This document shows positions 46,969 to 52,331 of a stretch of 52,331 bases of DNA, one piece after another. A model generated the notes under the pieces. That model was not told the origin of the DNA. It did not search any database and saw only the letters and a program-made list of their open reading frames with translations. Origin of the DNA: Thermoplasmata archaeon (GTDB taxonomy: Archaea > Thermoplasmatota > Thermoplasmata > Lutacidiplasmatales > UBA184); contig DAHXNZ010000011.1 of assembly GCA_027365105.1 (NCBI GenBank), positions 1 through 52,331 of the forward strand, written 5' to 3'. Position 1 is the first letter of the stretch; the number at the start of each line of letters is the position of its first letter. A program made the position numbers and the translations under genes.

Positions 46969-48006
46969 GTGCCCGGTCGGATTCGGGTGTCCGCGGACCG
47001 GATCGAAGCCCTGACCGACGCGGTCTTCGGGCTCGCGCTCACCCTGACCGCGATCCAGCTCGCCTTCACGCCGCCGACCCTGGTCTACCAGGTCCTGACC
47101 AACATCCTCGATTTTGCCTTCAGCTTCGGCGTCCTGATCCTGATCTGGTTCGCCTATACCGAGATCGCCCGGGCGATCCGGGTCGAGATCCCGGTCCTGC
47201 TGACCCTCAACCTCCTGCTGCTCCTGCTCGTGACGCTCGAGCCGTACCTGCTCAACATCCTCTGGATCGGGATCTTCGAAGGCCGGGACTCGACGATCCT
47301 CTACTTCTCGGCGATCGCCTACACGTTGGATCTCGCCGGCATGTTCCTCCTGCTCGGCGTCCTCGGGCTGCGGACCTCCCGGGAAGGGACGGCCCGGCCG
47401 ACGCCGGGCGGGCGGCTCCGCCTTCGGCGGCAGGGATGGGTTCGGGTCGCGGTCGCCGGCGGGTTCCTGGTCACCCTGGCCCCGGTCTTCTGGACCCTCA
47501 AGTTCGGCCTTCCGGGACTCACCGACGGCCTCGGCGAACCGGTCCACTTCCATCTGGCCTACATCGCCTGGGTGGCCCTGTTCGCGGCGGCCGCCCTCGG
47601 TGCCTCGGTCGGTCGTTCCGCGAAGGAGGAGGACCGGACGGACAGGGTCGACCCGGCCGACGCCGAGCCCGAACCGGTCCCCTCAGAGCCGTTCACCGGT
47701 GCTGGGCCGATCGAGAAGGTCCAGGTCGGTGGCCCGGATGCCGACCGCGAGGGCCGGCGCGTCGAGCCGCTCGAGCGCCGGCCCCTCGATCCCGGCGAGG
47801 AACCCGGCCCGGTCGAGCACCTCCCCCGCGATCTCGTCGAGAGCCGCGCGAAGGCCGGCTTCGAAGGCGTCGAGATCGGCGGGCTCCGCGCACCCTTCGA
47901 CGATGCCGAGGAGGGCGTCGCGCTCGACCCAGTAGTCCAGGTAGCCCCGCCAGAGCCGTTCGGCGTCGGGGGTCATCGATGGCCCCCGGCCGGGAAGGCG
48001 GGATGA
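46969..48006 (+). CDS. TMEM175-like membrane channel protein
   Basis: The first 215 or so residues form six likely membrane helices. The opening SADRIEALTDAVFGLALTL resembles the TMEM175 (DUF1211) pore motif, usually R-x-x-x-F-S-D-x-V-x-A-I-x-x-T; here Phe-Ser is replaced by Leu-Thr. TMEM175 proteins conduct potassium or protons. From about residue 225 the reading frame is Pro/Glu/Arg-rich and antisense to the YkgJ-type gene, overlapping it by 324 bases, so the true protein may be shorter. The start is GTG with a weak TATA-like site 24 bp upstream. Confidence 0.75.
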   Translation: MPGRIRVSADRIEALTDAVFGLALTLTAIQLAFTPPTLVYQVLTNILDFAFSFGVLILIWFAYTEIARAIRVEIPVLLTLNLLLLLLVTLEPYLLNILWIGIFEGRDSTILYFSAIAYTLDLAGMFLLLGVLGLRTSREGTARPTPGGRLRLRRQGWVRVAVAGGFLVTLAPVFWTLKFGLPGLTDGLGEPVHFHLAYIAWVALFAAAALGASVGRSAKEEDRTDRVDPADAEPEPVPSEPFTGAGPIEKVQVGGPDADREGRRVEPLERRPLDPGEEPGPVEHLPRDLVESRAKAGFEGVEIGGLRAPFDDAEEGVALDPVVQVAPPEPFGVGGHRWPPAGKAG

Positions 48007-48714
48007 GCCCCGGGCCACGGGCCGATCGCCCTCGGCCGTGAGCTCGAACACGGTCCACCGGGCGCCCTCGCGGCCGAGGGCCCACGGCCGGGGGGTCGGA
48101 GAGGGCACGAGGGGCAACCGGTCGAATCCGGCCGACCGGGGCGGGATCGACCCCGCCGCGACCGTGGCGGGGTCGAGGGCTCCGACCCATCGATGCAGGC
48201 GGGATCGCAGGGTCTCGGCCTCCGCGATGGCCGACCCGGCGAATCCGCGGGCGGATCGACGACGATCGAACTCCTCCCGGTACCGCTCGAGCCGGGCGGC
48301 GCCCATCACCTCCAGCCGGGCGCGGGCGGCTTCCAGTTCCGGTCCCAGGCCCGGCCCGCCGTGGCCCCGACCGCCCACGAGCGGCTCGAGGGGGACCCCC
48401 GGGCAGGTCAGGACGACCGAGGCCTGCGCCCGGAATCCGAGGTGGACCGTGAGAGGGAAGATCCGGCAGGGCGAGGGCCGGAGCGGCCGGATCCCACATC
48501 GGGAGGACCGGAGGAAGTGGCAGGCCCCTCCCCGGGGGCGGGCCTCGATCGCGACCTCCCCGTCCTCGAGGTCGATCAGCGGGATCGTGGGGATCGCCCG
48601 GCGGAGCTGCGCCTCCTCCCGCCGGTCGACGCGGGGGGTGGTGAAGCAGCAGAGGCCACAGCCCGGCCGACAGGCGAAGTCAAACCCTTCGATGAGGCGG
48701 GTCTCGAGATCCAT
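47683..48714 (-). CDS. YkgJ family cysteine-cluster protein
   Basis: A 343-residue protein with the YkgJ-type (UPF0153) cluster near the N-terminus: FACRPGCGLCCFTTP (C-x3-C-x2-C-C, residues about 14-25) followed by ACHFLRSSRCGIRPLRPSPC and RIFPL. The cluster probably binds zinc or an Fe-S centre; the function is not established. The C-terminal 200 residues are helical without known motifs. The cysteine spacing and long conserved-looking helical region show that this strand is coding, rather than the opposite plus-strand tail. It follows thrB on the same strand, possibly in one transcript. Confidence 0.8.
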   Translation of the reverse strand: MDLETRLIEGFDFACRPGCGLCCFTTPRVDRREEAQLRRAIPTIPLIDLEDGEVAIEARPRGGACHFLRSSRCGIRPLRPSPCRIFPLTVHLGFRAQASVVLTCPGVPLEPLVGGRGHGGPGLGPELEAARARLEVMGAARLERYREEFDRRRSARGFAGSAIAEAETLRSRLHRWVGALDPATVAAGSIPPRSAGFDRLPLVPSPTPRPWALGREGARWTVFELTAEGDRPVARGSSRLPGRGPSMTPDAERLWRGYLDYWVERDALLGIVEGCAEPADLDAFEAGLRAALDEIAGEVLDRAGFLAGIEGPALERLDAPALAVGIRATDLDLLDRPSTGERL

Positions 48715-49709
48715 CGCCGGCCGACACCCTCCTCTCCGCCCGACCCGACGCCTCGATTAGGGCTTTCGGTCCGCGCCGGTCCGTCTCGGGCCGGGGCGAT
48801 CCGCGCCCCGGCCCCGGCGCCGGTGATCCACGCGCGGGTGCCGGGCCGGATCCGGTCGAACCTCTCGGCCATCGCCCGGGCCACCGACGGGGCGTATCGG
48901 GCCGGTGCGAGGGCGAAGACCGACGGGCCGCTCCCCGCGAGGGCGGCCCCCCACGCCCCCTCGGCCCGGGCGGCCGCGATCGCCTCGAGGCAGCCGGGGA
49001 CCAGCGGCGCCCGGTACGGCTCGGCGATTCGATCGGTGAGCGCCCGCCCGACCGTGCGGAGATCGCGACCGACGAACCCCAGGAGGAGGGCGCCCAGGAA
49101 CCCGAGGTTGGCGATCGCGTCGCGGCGCGGGATCCGGTCCGGGATCGCCCGCCGGGCCACCCGGGTGGCGAGCCGACCGACCGGGGTGACGACGACGATG
49201 CGGAATCCGGACCCGGGTTCGATCCGGTGCACCCGGAGCGGAGCGTCCGATTCGATGAGGACAAGCCCCCCGAAGAGGCTCGCGGCGACGTTGTCGAAGT
49301 GGGCAGTCCCGGCGGCCCCTCGTTCCCCTTGGGCGGCCCCCCGGAGGATCGCGACGAGGACCTGAGGGTCCGAGACCGGTGCCCCCGCCCAACGGGCCCC
49401 CAGCAGGGCGCCCGCCAGGGCCGAGGCCCCGCTGGAGCCGAGCCCGCTTCCGGCCCGCACCCGTTTCACCAGCGTGAGCCGCCCGTCGGGAGTGGGGGCG
49501 CCCAGCCGACGCGCGGTCCAGCGGAAGGCGAGCGCGGCGACGTTGCGGTGCGGGGTCCGCGGGATCCGGGAGTCACCGATCACCTCGATCCGGAGCCCCC
49601 GGCCGCCCGGGGCGAAGGCCGCCCACTCGCGCCGCCCGTCGAGGCAGAGCCCGAGCCGGTCGAACCCCGGGCCGACGTTCGCGATGCTGTACGGCACTTC
49701 GACTGCCAT
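48576..49709 (-). CDS. thrB: homoserine kinase (GHMP family)
   Basis: Phosphorylates homoserine for threonine synthesis. The fold covers the first 305 or so residues: VEVPYSIANVGPGFDRLGLC at the N-terminus, the GHMP ATP-binding loop VRAGSGLGSSGASALAGAL, GTAHFDNVAASLFGGLVLI, and the C-terminal GAALAGSGPSVFAL. The frame then runs about 70 more codons of Arg/Ser/Gly-rich sequence, overlapping the next gene by 139 bases; a TAA in another frame sits where the protein would normally end. The frame upstream of the ATG at 49709 is low complexity. Part of the thrC-like/moaD-like/hom/thrB run. Confidence 0.9.
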   Translation of the reverse strand: MAVEVPYSIANVGPGFDRLGLCLDGRREWAAFAPGGRGLRIEVIGDSRIPRTPHRNVAALAFRWTARRLGAPTPDGRLTLVKRVRAGSGLGSSGASALAGALLGARWAGAPVSDPQVLVAILRGAAQGERGAAGTAHFDNVAASLFGGLVLIESDAPLRVHRIEPGSGFRIVVVTPVGRLATRVARRAIPDRIPRRDAIANLGFLGALLLGFVGRDLRTVGRALTDRIAEPYRAPLVPGCLEAIAAARAEGAWGAALAGSGPSVFALAPARYAPSVARAMAERFDRIRPGTRAWITGAGAGARIAPARDGPARTESPNRGVGSGGEEGVGRRWISRPASSKGLTSPVGRAVASAASPPPASTGGRRRSSAGRSPRSR

Positions 49710-49807
49710 GGGAGACCCGGGCGGCCCGGCCCCGCCCGGGGACCGACCGAGCCGGGACGCCGGGGGGAGGTCGGCCCCGCGGAACGGCGGGTCCCGGGCC
49801 GCCGGCG

Positions 49808-50953
49808 TCAGAGGATCGTCTCCGCCGTCTCGGCGCCCCGGGAGGGGACCGGACCCTCGGGGAGGGGGCCGACGGCCCGGTGGACCCGCTCCCGCCCGTC
49901 CGCGATCTCCTGGAGCTCCGCGAGCAGGCCGGCCGCCGTCGCCTCCGGCCCGGCGCCCGGCCCGGTGAGGGTCAGCGTGCCGGCCCGCTCGGTCTCGATC
50001 ACGAACCGGTTGGTGGCGGAGGGGAGGTCCCAGGGATCGCCGTGGCCCACCTCGACCCAGCGGAGCCGCGCCCCGGCCGAAGTGACCTCGGTCAGCACGA
50101 CCAGGCGCCGCCCGCACTTGCCGAGGCGGCGGGCCCGGTCTTCGATTGACGCGTCGACCGGCCGTCGGGCCACCCGGCTCGGGTCGAGGGGAGGCGCAAA
50201 CAGGACGTTGTGGAGGATCGCCGCCTTCATCGCGGCGTCGTGCCCGTCCAGGTCATGGCGGGGATCCGGCTCGGTGATCCCTTCCCGCACGGCCGCGGCC
50301 AGCGCCTCCGTCCAGCGGTCCCCGGCGGCCAGTCGGCCGAGCACGTACTGGGTGGTGCCGTTGACCACCGCCTCGATCCGGGTCACCCCACACTCCCGCA
50401 GCGGGCCGCGGATCGATTCCAATATCGGGACGATCCCCCCGACCGTGGTGCCGAACTTGAGCTCCCGGCCCATGAGTCCGGCGCTCTCGATGACCTCGGC
50501 ACTGTGCCGGGCCAGCGGGCCCTTGTTCGAGGTCACCACATCCGCACCGGCCAGGAGGGCCGCCAGGATGTGACGACGGCCGGGCTCACCCGGCCGAGGC
50601 TCCGACCAGGTGGTCTCGACGACCACCTGGGGCGCCAGCTCGCGCAGGACCGCATCGAGATCCCAGGCTGCGGCCCCCGGGCCGCCGACCCGCCCGGTCC
50701 GGAGTTTGCGGAGGATGAGGGCGTCGAGGTCCACCCCCCGGGGATCGATCGCGCAGCTGCGGGAGTCGAGGACGGCGACCACCCGGAAGCGGGGCGGGCC
50801 CGCCGGCTTCCCCGGCGGGCCGGCGAGACGGCGGGCGAGCGCCCGGGCGACGCGCCCGAAGCCGACCAGGGCGAGCCGAAGCGGCGGCGGCCCGGCCGGT
50901 CCCGCCGCGCGACCCGGCTTCGGCGGGCCCAGGGCCACGGGCCGTCGGGTCAT
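49808..50953 (-). CDS. hom: homoserine dehydrogenase
   Basis: Reduces aspartate semialdehyde to homoserine, the branch point to threonine and methionine. The 381-residue protein has the Rossmann motif LALVGFGRVARALARRL (near residue 27), VVTSNKGPLARHS with the catalytic Lys, GTTVGGIVPILESIRGPL and NGTTQYVL, and the catalytic KAAILHNVLF late in the substrate domain. It lacks an aspartokinase fusion and a C-terminal ACT domain. A 25-residue Pro/Gly-rich segment precedes the fold. The ATG overlaps the stop of the MoaD-like gene (ATGA). Confidence 0.93.
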   Translation of the reverse strand: MTRRPVALGPPKPGRAAGPAGPPPLRLALVGFGRVARALARRLAGPPGKPAGPPRFRVVAVLDSRSCAIDPRGVDLDALILRKLRTGRVGGPGAAAWDLDAVLRELAPQVVVETTWSEPRPGEPGRRHILAALLAGADVVTSNKGPLARHSAEVIESAGLMGRELKFGTTVGGIVPILESIRGPLRECGVTRIEAVVNGTTQYVLGRLAAGDRWTEALAAAVREGITEPDPRHDLDGHDAAMKAAILHNVLFAPPLDPSRVARRPVDASIEDRARRLGKCGRRLVVLTEVTSAGARLRWVEVGHGDPWDLPSATNRFVIETERAGTLTLTGPGAGPEATAAGLLAELQEIADGRERVHRAVGPLPEGPVPSRGAETAETIL

Positions 50954-51225
50954 CCGCCGGCCACCGCCGGGAGCAGGTCGACCACGGAGTCGGGACCGAG
51001 CCGGATCGGGGGCTCCAGGAACCGGGCGTCCCGCCCGTCCACGAAGATGGTAAGGTACCGCCGGGGGGCTCCGCCTTCGAAGAGCCGGCTCCTCAAGGCC
51101 GGTCCCCCCGCCGTGGCCAGCCGCTCCAGGAGGTCCGGCAGGGTCCCCGAGAACTCCGCGAACTGGGCAAGGTCCAGGCCGGGGGCCGAGGTCCGGAGGA
51201 CCGAACCCAGGTGGAGGGTCACCAT
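50950..51225 (-). CDS. MoaD/ThiS-like ubiquitin-fold protein (sulfur carrier or SAMP-like)
   Basis: A 91-residue protein with the beta-grasp pattern: MVTLHLGSVLRTSAP, a helix with FSGTLPDLLERLATAGGPA, YLTIFVDGRDARFL, and PDSVVDLLPAVAGG ending in Gly-Gly. The terminal diglycine is what E1-like enzymes adenylate to make a thiocarboxylate or a conjugate. Its position between a threonine-synthase-like gene (7-base overlap) and hom (4-base overlap) is unusual for MoaD or ThiS and suggests a role in sulfur transfer to a homoserine-derived substrate. The frame extends upstream, but this ATG matches the fold start. Confidence 0.82.
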   Translation of the reverse strand: MVTLHLGSVLRTSAPGLDLAQFAEFSGTLPDLLERLATAGGPALRSRLFEGGAPRRYLTIFVDGRDARFLEPPIRLGPDSVVDLLPAVAGG

Positions 51226-52259
51226 GGGCTCCCTCCGAGCCCGGGCGGGGCGGACGCCGGGCCCAGCGCCGGGAGCACGGGCCGCCGTGGATCGATCGTC
51301 GCCGACCCGCCCGGGACGCCGGCGGGACGGACCGCCCGGGTGGTCTTCCATCCGGCCCCGGTGATGAACAGCACGACCCGATCGGCTCGTCGGATTTCCC
51401 CCTGCTCCCGCAGCCGACGGAGCGTCGCCACCACGCTGCCCCCGGCCGGTTCGCTCCAGACCCCTTCCCAGCGGGCGAGGTCCCGGACGCCCCGGATGAC
51501 TTCCGATCGCCGCGGGCGATCGGCCCGCCCGTCGGTCGCGCGGATCGCCCGGAGCGCCGACCGGCCCGAGGCGGGATGACCGATGGCCAGGCTCTCGGCG
51601 ATGCTCGTCGAGCGCTCGACCGGCCGGATCTCCTCGTCCCCGCGTTCGAAGGCGTCGACGATCGGCGAACAGCCCTCGGGCTGGGTGCCGATGAGCCGGG
51701 CGAAGGGATCGACCGCTCCGGCCCAGCTCCTAAGCTGCTCCTGAGCCCGGTGGGTGGCACTCAGGAGCGCGCCCGAACCGAGCGGAACGATCAGCACCTC
51801 CGGCAGACGGTGGGAGAGATCGGCCCAGGTCTCGAACAGGAGGGTCTTCGAACCCTCGGCGTAGATCGGCCGGAGCCCGACGTTGACGAACCCGCCGCCC
51901 CCGGCCTCCTCCGCCAGCTGGGCGATCCGGTTCGCATCGTCGTAGCTCCCCGGGACCGTTAGGATCCGCGCGCCGAGGTGGCGGACCAGCAGGAGCTTCG
52001 AGGGCGGGAGGCCGGACGGGACCACGACCACGCAGGCCATCGCGAGCCGGGCGGCCGCGCGAGCGGTGGCGGCCGCGAGATTGCCGGTGGAGGCAGCACC
52101 GACCCAGGCACGCCCGTGGGCCGCGGCCCACCCGACGGCGAGGGCCGCGGGTCGGTCCTTGAACGAACCCGAGGCGAGGACCGTGTCGTCCTTGATCCAG
52201 AGCTGGTCCTGAATAGCAGGCCGTATCAGTAGCAGGTGGGGGCCCACCCTCTCTCCCAC
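51219..52259 (-). CDS. short threonine-synthase-like PLP enzyme (fold type II)
   Basis: A 346-residue tryptophan-synthase-beta-family enzyme. The PLP lysine is in SGSFKDRPAAL (Lys34), followed by ASTGNLAAATARAAAR, LTVPGSYDDANRIAQ, and the glycine-rich VPLGSGALLSA that holds the PLP phosphate. It resembles threonine synthase but begins only about 20 residues before the catalytic segment, lacking the usual N-terminal domain. The GTG at 52259 has a TATA-like box about 37 bp upstream, so the short N-terminus appears genuine. It could be threonine synthase or an O-phosphohomoserine-using sulfhydrylase partner of the MoaD-like protein. Confidence 0.8.
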   Translation of the reverse strand: MGERVGPHLLLIRPAIQDQLWIKDDTVLASGSFKDRPAALAVGWAAAHGRAWVGAASTGNLAAATARAAARLAMACVVVVPSGLPPSKLLLVRHLGARILTVPGSYDDANRIAQLAEEAGGGGFVNVGLRPIYAEGSKTLLFETWADLSHRLPEVLIVPLGSGALLSATHRAQEQLRSWAGAVDPFARLIGTQPEGCSPIVDAFERGDEEIRPVERSTSIAESLAIGHPASGRSALRAIRATDGRADRPRRSEVIRGVRDLARWEGVWSEPAGGSVVATLRRLREQGEIRRADRVVLFITGAGWKTTRAVRPAGVPGGSATIDPRRPVLPALGPASAPPGLGGSPW

Positions 52260-52291
52260 CGATAGTAGCGTCGCGGTTTCTGGGCCGGTGG

Positions 52292-52299
52292 GTTTATCT
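52292..52299. promoter_or_regulatory. TATA-like element upstream of the threonine-synthase-like gene
   Basis: GTTTATCT on the plus strand (AGATAAAC on the minus) is centred about 37 bp before the GTG at 52259. It is a better match in the plus orientation and lies about 29 bp before an ATG at 52324, so a plus-strand gene probably starts at the right edge and leaves the window. Confidence 0.4.
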
Positions 52300-52331
52300 G
52301 GTCATGCCACTTATGTCAGTACCATGTCCTA

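Noticed and set aside
46969-48006. The plus-strand tail (47683-48006) as a real cytoplasmic domain of the TMEM175-like protein
   Set aside because: The sequence is low complexity and antisense to the better-supported YkgJ-type gene. I kept the gene as the frame stands but do not claim the tail as a domain.
1-52331. CRISPR array, insertion sequence or replication origin
   Set aside because: No regularly spaced repeats, transposase motifs, or Orc1/Cdc6 gene with origin boxes were seen.

Overview
The window is about 52 kb of very GC-rich archaeal DNA; one 60-base block counted by hand is 73% GC. The archaeal assignment rests on a TFIIB-type factor (TFB), aIF5B, a group II chaperonin (thermosome) with a Gly-Met tail, archaeal-type LeuRS and TruD, an archaeal NOG1-type GTPase, a beta-CASP RNase, and a tRNA gene whose intron has a bulge-helix-bulge splice motif. 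TATA-like boxes lie about 25-30 bp before many start codons, so leaderless or near-leaderless transcription is probably common. An uncultivated high-GC member of the Thermoplasmatota or a neighbouring euryarchaeal lineage fits best, but that placement is inference.

Layout. Bases 1-565 hold the end of one gene and a 453-base non-coding stretch with strong potential RNA structure. From 566 to 10641 come leuS, then minus-strand dcd, a MEMO protein, a HIT protein and the condensin operon smc-scpA-scpB. From 10989 to 15602 are a nitroreductase, an ITPase, an SDR epimerase and two coupled GT4 glycosyltransferases. The thermosome gene (15762-17435) is followed by a lower-GC cassette of two orphan genes (17687-18636). 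A toroid-fold protein, uppS and an intron-containing tRNA-Asp(GTC) follow, then two small membrane-protein genes.

From 27793 down to 21749 one minus-strand run encodes gcvPA-gcvPB, an M24 peptidase, a phosphofructokinase with PPi-type signature residues, and mtnA. Bases 27877-34321 carry NOG1, a beta-CASP RNase, an inositol-monophosphatase-family enzyme, NAD kinase, a JAMM protease and a B12-binding radical SAM enzyme. Bases 34434-39188 carry a small zinc-binding protein, an HTH-CBS regulator, an MFS transporter, a methyltransferase and truD. Bases 39228-45118 form a plus-strand block: two KaiC-like ATPases (the first with a dead Walker A) coupled to a PIP-box Y-family polymerase, then a phosphodiesterase and aIF5B. 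The right end holds tfb, a TMEM175-like protein and a minus-strand run of a short threonine-synthase-like enzyme, a MoaD-like ubiquitin-fold protein, homoserine dehydrogenase, homoserine kinase and a YkgJ-type cysteine-cluster protein.

Most worth a second look: the T-loop intron in tRNA-Asp; the KaiC-KaiC-DinB unit, which resembles an archaeal counterpart of a mutasome; the sulfur-carrier-like protein inside the threonine pathway operon, with a JAMM protease elsewhere in the window; the two-gene orphan cassette; and the structured non-coding DNA before leuS. No CRISPR array, rRNA, insertion sequence or replication origin was seen.
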